Of a DNA stretch of 64,000 bases, positions 57,086 to 64,000 are shown piece after piece. Source of the DNA: an uncultured Eubacteriales bacterium (GTDB lineage Bacteria; Bacillota; Clostridia; Christensenellales; UBA1242); NCBI GenBank assembly GCA_948695535.1, contig CAPRTS010000005.1, forward strand, positions 4,125-68,124, read 5' to 3'. A model generated the notes under the pieces. The model saw only the letters and a list, made by a program, of their open reading frames with translations. It ran no database searches and was not told the DNA's origin. Made by a program: the position numbers and the translations under genes. Position 1 is the first letter of the stretch. Each line of letters begins with the position of its first letter.

Positions 57086-58660
57086 ATGAAAAATGCAGTA
57101 ATTTACGCACGATTTAGTTCGCACGCACAAAACGAACAATCTATTGAAGGACAGTTGGCCGAATGTTACGCATTCGCCAAACGCAGTGATTTACACATTA
57201 TCCACGAGTATATCGATAGGGCTTTAACAGGCACAACCGACAAACGTCCCGATTTCTTGCAAATGATTGAAGACAGCAAGAAAAAGACTTTTCAGTATGT
57301 GATTGTCTACCAATTAGACCGTTTTGCTCGTAACCGCTATGATAGTGCAATTTACAAATCTAAGTTAAAGAAAAACGGCGTGCGAGCATTGTCTGCTAAA
57401 GAGAACATTACCGATGATGCTAGTGGTATTTTGATTGAAGGCGTTTTGGAAAGTATGGCGGAATATTACTCCGCCGAACTTGCCCAAAAGATTAAACGCG
57501 GGATTGCGATTTCGGCGTCTAAATGCAAGTTCTTCGGCGGTGCTGTACCACTGGGTTATAAAGTGGACGCCGAGAAAAACATTGTGCTTGACGAGAACAC
57601 TGCCCCAATCGTAAAGCAAATGTTTCAAATGTTGGCCAGTGGCTATAACTATGTGCAAATTGGTAATTATCTCAATGAACGCGGTATTAAAACTGCTCAC
57701 GGGGCAAAATGGAACAAAAACAGTTTTCATAGTATTTTTAGTAATCGCCGTTACTTGGGTAAATATATCTTTCAAGGTCAGGAAACCGACGGTGGTATTC
57801 CACGAATTATTGATGATGACTTGTTTGAACAAGTGCAACAAGTGTTAGCCAAATACGCCGCCGCACCCGCCCGTGGCAAAGCGAAAGTGCCCTACTTGCT
57901 ATCCGATAAACTGATTTGTGGTAAATGCGGCGGCAAAATGACGGGCGTCAGTGCCACCAGTAAAACTGGCAAACTGCGCCATTATTATCACTGTGTTAAT
58001 GTGCTTCCGTCGCGTCAATGCGATAAGCGTGCTGTACGAAAAAAAGAGATTGAAGACGTCGTTATACAAGAAGTCGTTCGCACCTTAACCGACGAATTTA
58101 TTGATCTGGTCGCCGCCGAAACTTACACACTGATTAAAGCCGAACAAAACGACAGTGAAATTAAACGCCTAGAAAACTTGGTTGCGTCCAACCAGAAAGC
58201 CATTGGTAACCTGATGCAAGCCTTAATGCACGGCAAAGCCACCGACACCATTTTGGCACAAGTTGAAAAGTTAGAACACGAAAATAAAGAACTAACCGCC
58301 ACTATTGACACCGAAAAAGCAATGCAAATTGATTATAGTTACGCCGACATTCGGCAGTGGTTACAGCACTTCCGCAACCTTGATTACGACAACTTTCAAA
58401 ACCGCAAAGCCTTAATCAACACGTTAATTTATCGCGTGATTTTGTATGACGACAAAATGAAAATTTTGTTTCACTTAAAAAGTGGGCAGAAAGAAGAACT
58501 ACTGATGAACTTAATATTCCCCGATTACCCTGATGCTAGCACGGCAATGCCCGTCCCAGCAAGTGTCAACAATCATTCTTTGTGTTTACGGGGTTCGTAT
58601 ACCCCTGTGGTGGTGGAGATAGCGGGATTCGAACCCACGGCCTTCACGTTGCGAACGTGA
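57086..58660 (+). CDS. Large serine recombinase (element A integrase)
   Basis: 524 residues. YARFSSHAQNEQSIEGQ with catalytic Ser, DRALTGTTDKRP, QLDRFARNRYDS; recombinase domain; zinc ribbon CGKCGGKM...YYHCVN...C; coiled coil at about 360-415. The last 18 codons read into the tRNA-Ala gene (58611 onward, antisense), so the present C-terminus was created by integration at this attachment site. Ribosome site AAAAGGAG. Confidence 0.92.
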   Translation: MKNAVIYARFSSHAQNEQSIEGQLAECYAFAKRSDLHIIHEYIDRALTGTTDKRPDFLQMIEDSKKKTFQYVIVYQLDRFARNRYDSAIYKSKLKKNGVRALSAKENITDDASGILIEGVLESMAEYYSAELAQKIKRGIAISASKCKFFGGAVPLGYKVDAEKNIVLDENTAPIVKQMFQMLASGYNYVQIGNYLNERGIKTAHGAKWNKNSFHSIFSNRRYLGKYIFQGQETDGGIPRIIDDDLFEQVQQVLAKYAAAPARGKAKVPYLLSDKLICGKCGGKMTGVSATSKTGKLRHYYHCVNVLPSRQCDKRAVRKKEIEDVVIQEVVRTLTDEFIDLVAAETYTLIKAEQNDSEIKRLENLVASNQKAIGNLMQALMHGKATDTILAQVEKLEHENKELTATIDTEKAMQIDYSYADIRQWLQHFRNLDYDNFQNRKALINTLIYRVILYDDKMKILFHLKSGQKEELLMNLIFPDYPDASTAMPVPASVNNHSLCLRGSYTPVVVEIAGFEPTAFTLRT

Positions 58661-58686
58661 CGCTCTACCAACTGAGCCATATCCCC
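58611..58686 (-). tRNA. tRNA-Ala (CGC)
   Basis: 76 nt with encoded CCA; anticodon CGC in loop TTCGCAA; acceptor GGGGATA/TATCTCC. It is an integration target: its 3' end abuts element A, and the same sequence recurs at 63946. Confidence 0.92.
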
Positions 58687-58762
58687 ACGACAACTCCACC
58701 CGTAAGGCTAAGTTGTTTTTGGTGGAGAAGTAATAACCTAAAACGAATATTTTTAGCGTATA

Positions 58763-59641
58763 TTATTGCCCGCTTGACGCAGTTACGGTAATTTGCACCG
58801 CAGACGTAACAATATTGTCGTAATTAAATGTTTCGTCAACAAGCGCCAAAAGCATATATGTGCCCGCAGTTACGCTTACAAAGTTGTCTTCTTCATTAAA
58901 ATAAGCATTAACTTTATGCTCACTATTATTGTTATCGTTAGCCCAATAATCATAAAGGAATTGATAATCTTTTTTCTGCGCTTCCGTAAACCCGTCGTAA
59001 ACGCTCTTTTTGAAAAGATATAATGTATAATGACCTTCGGTGTCATTCGTTTTTTCAATGGGTTTAGGAGTGCTTCCGCCGTTGCCGTCGCTAACCCATT
59101 CGTTTTTCACTTCCGCGCCTTTGGGGTTTCTTACGATAACTTTGCTCCTTGTGCCTTCCGATTGCCACGTCGTTAAGATAGGCTGTACGGTAAAGTTGCC
59201 GCTTTGCGCTTGTAAAACGCTAATATTTACCGCCGCTTTATATTCGTAGTTTTCATCCATTTGTTCGGCTTTTGCGCCGAAAACATATTCTATTTTATAA
59301 TCTCCCTTAATCATATCGTCGGGCAATGCCGTTACTTTTTGATAATCGTCATCCGTGAAATTATAATAATTTACCGAAAGTTTTTCGTCGTTACGCATAA
59401 TTTCTTTTGTATCGCCGTTTGTATAATGCAAAAATAATTTGTACTTGCTTAAATCAGGCGTTTCGCCGTATTCTATTTGAATGTTATAAAATGTTGCACC
59501 GGGAAAATCATTATTCGTACCGTCAGTTACATAAAAGTGGTCGATTTTCGCAGCGTTGTCGTTATTGCAGGCGGCAAGCCCGAACGCGCAAGTTACGGCA
59601 CATACAAATGCTACTATAAGAGTAAAAAGTTTCTTTTTCAT
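58763..59641 (-). CDS. Predicted lipoprotein, paralogue B, behind an attenuator-like leader
   Basis: 292 residues. Signal peptide with lipobox LAAC (Cys about 25). Homologous to the lipoprotein at 43519-44709: YGETPDLSKYKLFLHYTNGDTK, SGNFTVQPILTTW, and the C-terminal SEHKV...VTAGTYMLLALVDETFNY..SAVQITV. Shorter at the C-terminus. GGAGG 6 nt before the ATG. Cargo of element B; probably surface exposed. Confidence 0.8.
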   Translation of the reverse strand: MKKKLFTLIVAFVCAVTCAFGLAACNNDNAAKIDHFYVTDGTNNDFPGATFYNIQIEYGETPDLSKYKLFLHYTNGDTKEIMRNDEKLSVNYYNFTDDDYQKVTALPDDMIKGDYKIEYVFGAKAEQMDENYEYKAAVNISVLQAQSGNFTVQPILTTWQSEGTRSKVIVRNPKGAEVKNEWVSDGNGGSTPKPIEKTNDTEGHYTLYLFKKSVYDGFTEAQKKDYQFLYDYWANDNNNSEHKVNAYFNEEDNFVSVTAGTYMLLALVDETFNYDNIVTSAVQITVTASSGQ

Positions 59642-59673
59642 AGTTCACCTCCAATGAACTTAAATTTTACGAA

Positions 59674-59803
59674 ATAAAAAGTGCGCCCATTGTGAGCGCA
59701 CGAAAAACGTGGCTCTCAATGTTGCTACACATTTTTCCTATGTTTAGGTGAGAGTACGTTTTTACCGAAAGGCACTCCCAAACATAGTATTAAAATGTGT
59801 AGC
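59674..59803 (-). promoter_or_regulatory. Candidate transcription-attenuation leader
   Basis: The transcript from about 59803 begins with a long hairpin (12-bp GCTACACATTTT arms at 59724-59803, then 8-bp CTATGTTT arms). Next are two exclusive stems: an antiterminator 59688-59721 (CATTG/CAATG, AGC-containing and CACG/CGTG pairs) and an intrinsic terminator 59681-59701 (GTGCGC/GCGCAC) followed by TTTTT. It is the layout of a transcriptional riboswitch or protein-controlled attenuator; class not recognised. Confidence 0.55.
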
Positions 59804-59809
59804 GTAATC

Positions 59810-59838
59810 AGTATAACATAAATTCAAAGAAAAATCAA
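59810..59838 (-). promoter_or_regulatory. Promoter of the attenuator leader
   Basis: TTGATT (59833-59838), 17 nt, TATACT (59810-59815); transcription start predicted at the first base of the long hairpin (59803). Confidence 0.7.
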
Positions 59839-59861
59839 TGCTTTTGCAACGGCAAAATTAA

Positions 59862-59930
59862 ATTTGGCACTGTGGCGGGTGCTTGAATAAACAAGCGGCT
59901 CGCTACGCTCGCCGTCAAGCACCCGCCACG
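59862..59930. repeat. Palindromic element, copy B
   Basis: Perfect 15-bp arms (59872-59886 and 59915-59929) with AATAAACAAGCGGCTCGC in the loop; matches copy A at 31148-31228 on the other strand in ends, arm core and loop. Confidence 0.65.
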
Positions 59931-59971
59931 AACCAACCAAACACAACGACCAAAACCGAGCAACCGCCTAA

Positions 59972-60107
59972 AAAGCAAGGCGGCGGCTAAAATACGGCGA
60001 CACGCGCAGGCTTTCCGTGTTCGCCGTATTTTTTTACGCCGCCGCGATCTATTGCTTTTTTTGACGGCGCGTTCCTTTCGACGGTGTTATTCGCACCGTC
60101 TTTTTTT
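59972..60107 (+). terminator. Tandem strong terminators
   Basis: Nested hairpin 59972-60062 (outer AAAGCAA/TTGCTTT and GGCGGCGG/CCGCCGC; inner AATACGGCGACACG/CGTGTTCGCCGTATT then TTTTTTT) and a perfect GACGGTG/CACCGTC hairpin at 60080-60100 followed by seven T. They insulate the element B control region from its left end. Confidence 0.75.
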
Positions 60108-60302
60108 GTGCCGTTTACGTTCCGTTACCTTGCCGCTACCTTATGCGCTATACCGCTACTTTGTAGCCGTTTTGTATCCATAGCCTACCTATAAATGCCA
60201 CCGCAATATTTTTTGCGGTATGGTATAATTGCTATCGCTTGCAAGCAACGGGCAAAAGTTTTTCAAATTATTTTTTTGAAAAGCGTGGACTTTCGCCGTT
60301 TT

Positions 60303-60491
60303 CGTGGCTTTATAGTGTAGGGGCAAATTTTTTCGTGGAAAGACCGTGATAAACCGCTCTTTTCAAGCCTATATAGTGTAAACACAAAAACAGCGGCAAA
60401 ACGGCTTAAATACGGACTTTTATTAAATTTTGATGAAATTTTCGGAAAGACCGTCCAATTTTGCCCTTTCTCGTGGCTATATAGTGAGGGG
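60303..60491. repeat. Iteron-like repeats of element B
   Basis: Three units of CGTGGCT-TATAGTG-GGGG type, at about 60303-60323, 60365-60383 and 60472-60491. Comparable units are at 56683-56753 in element A. Possible Rep- or regulator-binding sites. The surrounding 60108-60534 holds no gene. Confidence 0.5.
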
Positions 60492-60534
60492 TATTTTATT
60501 TTGCCCCTAAAAACGCAAAAAGGAGGTGTGGAAA

Positions 60535-60672
60535 ATGCTCAAAACCGAACTCGAAGTGATTTCAATCGGCGAGCCTAATATATCGGCATTGACGGACAGC
60601 GAACGGCATTTATTCTTTGAAACGCTGTATCAAAGAGTTTTGGAATTAGCAAAAGAAAAGAAAGAAAATTAG
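60535..60672 (+). CDS. Small element protein (45 aa)
   Basis: MLKTELEVISIGEPNISALT... with an ideal AGGAGGTG 7 nt upstream. Acidic start, helical basic C-terminus (ELAKEKKEN). Too short for standard gene calling. Located between iterons and the twin hairpins; may be a small regulator or relaxosome/Rep partner. No homologue recognised. Confidence 0.6.
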   Translation: MLKTELEVISIGEPNISALTDSERHLFFETLYQRVLELAKEKKEN

Positions 60673-60694
60673 CGTATTTATTTATGTATCGGCG

Positions 60695-60772
60695 GAGTTG
60701 CAACGTGCTACGACAACTCAAACACAAATTTATTTATGTACGGTTAAGGGGCGCAACGTACTACGCCGCCCC
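60695..60772. other. Twin hairpins with the same loop, candidate rolling-circle origin
   Basis: Two hairpins, 60695-60719 and 60748-60772, each with a 6-bp stem and 13-nt loop. The stems differ (GAGTTG/CAACTC and GGGGCG/CGCCCC, a fully compensated change) while the loops are nearly identical (CAACGTGCTACGA, CAACGTACTACGC). Both are preceded by ATTTATTTATGTA. This is a plausible nick site for the HUH Rep encoded just downstream. Confidence 0.55.
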
Positions 60773-60882
60773 ACGAAAATTGAATATATCGGCGTAACGA
60801 ATAGGCGTATTGTTATAGTTGTACAGCCAAAAAAGCGAGCGTAAAAAGATTTCCGAATAAAAAAGGAACGCGCCGCACGAAA

Positions 60883-60932
60883 CGGGCAAAGTACGGAACA
60901 AGTGTATTGTTTTGTATCTTTGCCCGTTTTTT
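60883..60932 (+). terminator. Terminator-like hairpin upstream of rep
   Basis: CGGGCAAAG/CTTTGCCCG arms (60883-60891 and 60918-60926) followed by TTTTTTCTTTT, 40 nt before the rep start. May limit readthrough into rep. Confidence 0.65.
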
Positions 60933-60971
60933 CTTTTACTCAAAAATCTAACAAAAAAGGAGAACGCTACA

Positions 60972-61859
60972 ATGCCCATTAAGGACGCAAAAATCTATAA
61001 CGACGGCAGTCATTTTATCGCCATACCGCCCGAAAACTTTACGAGCGGCAAGCATAAGAAACAGCCGCCGAAAGCAATAACCCAAGACACCAAAAAGCAA
61101 GCGTTTGAAACGGCATACAAAGAAAGTATGTTGTTACCCAAGCGCGAACGCAAAAAGTATATCGCAGAGAAATTGCAAAGCGAATTTGAAACCGCCGAGC
61201 AAGCAAAGGCATATACCGCCCAAAATCTCGAACGCAAGAAAACCAACGCCGCAAAACGCTATACGCGGCTATGGCGTAAAGTCCGTTTGCAGCAGTGGAA
61301 TTACTTTATAACTTTTACTTTCGACGGAAACAAGCATACCGAAGAAAGTTTTAGAAAGTCGTTGAGCAATACGTTAAAACACCTTGTCAGCCGTAAAGAG
61401 TGGAAATATATAGGCGTATGGGAGCGCGGAAAAGACACGGAACGATTACACTTTCACGGCATATTCGTTATACCCGAAAACGGTATGATAGGAACGCTCG
61501 AACAGATAACCGATTACGACACACGCAAACACCGCAAGCAAACCACTTTTCAAAATACGCATTTTCTAAATAAATTCGGCAGAAACGATTTCAAAGAGAT
61601 ATGCGAAAAGAACGTGGAGCGTTCGGTTAAATACCTACTCAAATACATAGAGAAAAGCGGCGAACGGCTTGTGTACGGCGGCGATTTACCCACCTACATA
61701 AAGAGCAGTATCCTCGACGAAGATATTGTTTGCCCGACGGGAATAGACGACAAGAAAGTGATTTTATTCGACGATTTCACTTGTATTGACGGCGACGGCG
61801 TAGTTAGGGGCAAAGCGTCATCGCCCGAAGTATTAGCGCAAATGCCCAAAGCAAACTAA
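60972..61859 (+). CDS. HUH-type rolling-circle replication initiator
   Basis: 295 residues from the ATG at 60972 (AAAAGGAG upstream; the longer frame to 60912 lacks a site). NYFITFTFDGNKH (motif 1), RLHFHGIFVIP (HUH, His-x-His) at about 160-170, and RSVKYLLKYIEKSGERL with the likely nicking Tyr. Nicks and religates DNA at the element origin, allowing autonomous rolling-circle copying or mobilization after excision. Confidence 0.82.
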   Translation: MPIKDAKIYNDGSHFIAIPPENFTSGKHKKQPPKAITQDTKKQAFETAYKESMLLPKRERKKYIAEKLQSEFETAEQAKAYTAQNLERKKTNAAKRYTRLWRKVRLQQWNYFITFTFDGNKHTEESFRKSLSNTLKHLVSRKEWKYIGVWERGKDTERLHFHGIFVIPENGMIGTLEQITDYDTRKHRKQTTFQNTHFLNKFGRNDFKEICEKNVERSVKYLLKYIEKSGERLVYGGDLPTYIKSSILDEDIVCPTGIDDKKVILFDDFTCIDGDGVVRGKASSPEVLAQMPKAN

Positions 61860-62058
61860 TTTATTTACCTTTCGTCCGGTGGAGCGTAAACGGTTACGAT
61901 TGCGCCGTCAAGGGAAAATATTTTGCAAAAAATACGGAACGGAAAGACCGCAACGCAAAATATTTTCTCGATCCTTGACGGCGTGTAAAAGCGATAGAGT
62001 TTTTGAGATAAAAACCAATCGCAACCGTTTGTTTTCGCTCCGCCGAAAGGTAAATAAA
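61860..62058. repeat. Giant inverted repeat between rep and integrase
   Basis: Outer arms TTTATTTACCTTTCG (61860-61874) and its complement (62044-62058), continued by GGAGCG and CGGTT-CGATTG pairing, and inner arms CGCCGTCAAGG/CCTTGACGGCG and AAAATATTTTGC/GCAAAATATTTT. About 200 nt can fold into one hairpin. A single-strand origin or regulatory structure is possible. Confidence 0.7.
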
Positions 62059-62088
62059 AAATCAATCTAAAAGGAGTAAAAAACCAAA

Positions 62089-63600
62089 ATGAAAACAGCA
62101 GTTATCTATTGTCGCTATTCGTCGGATAGCCAAACCGAGCAAAGCATTGACGGACAGTTGCGCGTATGTACGGAGTACGCCAAGAGCCACGATATACTTA
62201 TACTCGATACATATATCGACCGCGCTATGACGGGTACTAACGACAACCGTCCCGATTTCCAGCGTATGATAAAAGACAGTGCGAAAAGAGCGTTCAGTAT
62301 GGTGCTTGTATATAAATTTGACCGCTTTTCGCGTAACAAGTACGAAACGGCTATGCACAAGAAAACGCTTAAAGACAACGGCGTGAAAGTCGTATCCGCT
62401 ACCGAATTTGTACCCGACACGCCCGAAGGTATAATCTTTGAAAGTATGCTCGAAGGCTATGCCGAATATTACAGCGCAGAACTTTCGCAAAAGATACGGC
62501 GCGGCAATAACGAAAGCCGTCGTAAAGGCAATCTTACAGGCGGTAAAATACCGTACGGTTATAAGAACGTAGACAAGAAAGCAGTCATCATACCCGAAGA
62601 AGCCGAGATAGTAAGATACATTTACGAGCAATATTCCATAGGCGTATATGTAAAAGACATTATAGCCGTGCTTAATGCAAAAGGCGTGTTACATAAAGGC
62701 AAGCCGTTTGCCAAAAATACCGTTTACGGAATACTCGGCAACGAAAGATATTCGGGTATCTACCGACACAACGGCGAAGTATTCGATAATATCTATCCAC
62801 AAATCGTACCACAAGAAATTTTCGATATAGTCCGCGAAAAAGTAAATGCAAATAAATTCGGCAAGCGCAGCGAACATATTACCTATTTACTCAAAGACAA
62901 GATTAAATGCGGCTATTGCGGTAAAAGCATTATCGGAGATAACGGCACAGCCAAGAACGGCGAGCGAAAGTATTATTATACTTGTTGCGGTCGTAAAAAG
63001 AAAACTACCGATTGCCACAAACAAGCAATTCGCAAAGACGTTTTGGAAAAGATAATACTTGAAAATGTTATAGAGCAAATACAAAAGACGAATAATCTTG
63101 ACTACATTGTAAACGGCTTATTGCAAGAGAAAGAACGCCAAGCGCAAGCGAATATAGTTTTGAACTTGTTACTCAAAGAGCAACGGCAAACCGAAAACGC
63201 CATACAAAACATTATGACCGCGATTGAAAACGGCGGTACGACAAATACAGTTATGAAACGTATGCGCGAACTCGAAACCCGTCAAGCCGAATTAGAACGG
63301 CAAATCTTAATCGAGAAAAGCAAGACTGCCGTACAACTTACCGAAACGCAAATACGAGAGTTTTACACGCAAGCGTTAGCATTAGAGCCTAAACTCTTAA
63401 TAAACTACCTCGTAAAACAAATAATCTTATTTGACGATAGAATAGAAATACAATTCAATGCCCCGATTAAAGTAAGTCCCGATAGCGATGAAAGCCGTCG
63501 GGGCTTTTCTTTATGCTCGAAAACGGTTAAACTTGCGTATAAAGTGCCGTTCCGTGTAAATCTTATGCAATACGAATTTGAGATAGAAATGTATGTATAA
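62089..63600 (+). CDS. Large serine recombinase (element B integrase)
   Basis: 503 residues. YCRYSSDSQTEQSIDGQ with the catalytic Ser, DRAMTGTNDNRP, KFDRFSRNKYET; zinc ribbon CGYCGKSI...YYTCCGRK...C; coiled coil at about 345-410. Strongly similar to the element A integrase (57086-58660). Ribosome site AAAGGAG. Its 3' end is 345 nt from the tRNA-Ala attachment sequence. Confidence 0.92.
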   Translation: MKTAVIYCRYSSDSQTEQSIDGQLRVCTEYAKSHDILILDTYIDRAMTGTNDNRPDFQRMIKDSAKRAFSMVLVYKFDRFSRNKYETAMHKKTLKDNGVKVVSATEFVPDTPEGIIFESMLEGYAEYYSAELSQKIRRGNNESRRKGNLTGGKIPYGYKNVDKKAVIIPEEAEIVRYIYEQYSIGVYVKDIIAVLNAKGVLHKGKPFAKNTVYGILGNERYSGIYRHNGEVFDNIYPQIVPQEIFDIVREKVNANKFGKRSEHITYLLKDKIKCGYCGKSIIGDNGTAKNGERKYYYTCCGRKKKTTDCHKQAIRKDVLEKIILENVIEQIQKTNNLDYIVNGLLQEKERQAQANIVLNLLLKEQRQTENAIQNIMTAIENGGTTNTVMKRMRELETRQAELERQILIEKSKTAVQLTETQIREFYTQALALEPKLLINYLVKQIILFDDRIEIQFNAPIKVSPDSDESRRGFSLCSKTVKLAYKVPFRVNLMQYEFEIEMYV

Positions 63601-63632
63601 AGACATACAAACACGGCTATTTATTCCACGTT

Positions 63633-63774
63633 CCGCTTGACGCGAGCCTCGCAGGAGCGTGTGTATAGGCAAATAAGGGCGAAACGCGCAACCCGACCGA
63701 TTAAATAAATCTGTCGGGTTTTGGTTTGCCTTTGGCGGTGATAGCCTAACACGCTCCTTTCTCACGTCAAGCGG
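63633..63774. repeat. Right-end inverted repeat of element B
   Basis: CCGCTTGACG (63633-63642) and its complement (63765-63774), with inner AGGAGCGTGT/ACACGCTCCT and a central terminator-like ACCCGAC/GTCGGGT plus TTTT. A GCTTGACG-type palindrome, as in the other element hairpins. No gene between 63601 and 63945. Confidence 0.6.
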
Positions 63775-63945
63775 CTTTCGCGGCATAAACCGCCGTTCGT
63801 GCGTGATTGAATACAATGACAGCCGAACACCCGAAAAGCGTTACAATGGCAACATAACGGCTTAATACGGCACAATGCGAAACTAAAACGGCAAAGAAAA
63901 AACCTAAAACTATTCTCACAAAAGGAGTTCGTTTTAGGTTTGGAT

Positions 63946-64000
63946 TGGTGGAGATAGCGGGATTCGAACCCACGGCCTTCACGTTGCGAACGTGACGCTC
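63946..64000 (-). tRNA. tRNA-Ala (CGC), 3' part, cut by window end
   Basis: Fifty-five bases identical to 58611-58665, including CCA, T arm and anticodon arm. Forms the right attachment sequence of element B; whether the 5' part is present cannot be seen. Confidence 0.85.

Noticed and set aside
62062..62631. Minus-strand frame of 189 codons over the element B integrase
   Set aside because: Fully antisense to a strongly recognised integrase; no independent start signal.

Overview
The window reads as chromosome of an endospore-forming, Clostridia-like Firmicute. The best evidence is a complete eight-gene spoIIIA operon (spoIIIAA to spoIIIAH), together with elongation factor P, rubrerythrin, BspA-type leucine-rich surface proteins and many serine recombinases. 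The core genes look mid-GC. Several inserted stretches (about 7.8-10.3, 15-20.6, 31.2-32.0 and 46.9-56.3 kb) look clearly AT-richer, and 58.7-64 kb has its own codon flavour. No species can be named from the sequence alone.

Layout. 0-3.4 kb: three tandem radical SAM paralogues with near-identical promoters, two of them carrying long C tracts. 3.4-12.6 kb: accessory enzymes (phosphatases, DUF4143 ATPase, DUF1848 protein, methyltransferase-like protein, a BspA-like lipoprotein). 12.6-20.6 kb: remains of integrated elements (broken tyrosine recombinase, large serine recombinase, interrupted HUH replication gene) around two surface or sensor-type genes, ending near tRNA-His. 20.8-30.8 kb: housekeeping (efp, HAD phosphatase, polysaccharide deacetylase, tRNA-Ile, tag, GNAT, rubrerythrin) and a repeat-controlled surface protein. 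32.1-36.7 kb: the spoIIIA operon. 36.7-43.5 kb: glycosyltransferases, YigZ, lipase-like hydrolase, Nudix. 43.5-58.7 kb: an accessory island with a lipoprotein behind a putative invertible promoter, a probable DNA-modification/defence operon, and a serine integrase that ends in tRNA-Ala. 58.7-63.9 kb: a compact integrative element (lipoprotein with an attenuator-like leader, iterons, twin hairpins, HUH Rep, giant inverted repeats, serine integrase) bounded by tRNA-Ala sequence on both sides.

Three themes tie the window together. (1) Stochastic on/off control: a C13 tract (off) and a C10 tract (in frame) in two radical SAM genes, a 13-unit tetranucleotide repeat in a surface-protein signal peptide (off), and a promoter between 14-bp inverted repeats next to an invertase. 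(2) Leaderless transcription: at least ten genes have a sigma-A type promoter whose -10 box lies only 5-7 nt before the start codon, with no Shine-Dalgarno, whereas downstream operon genes mostly have good ones. (3) RNA leaders: two genes have promoter-proximal hairpins followed by mutually exclusive structures.

The most system-like novelty is the AT-rich operon at 47.3-55.9 kb: a protein with alpha-CTD-like and sigma-region-4-like DNA-binding segments, a ParB-like protein, a PLD nuclease-SNF2 helicase fusion, a Dam-type adenine methylase, a small winged-helix-like protein and a frameshifted unknown protein. All functions below are read by eye from motifs; no searches were run.
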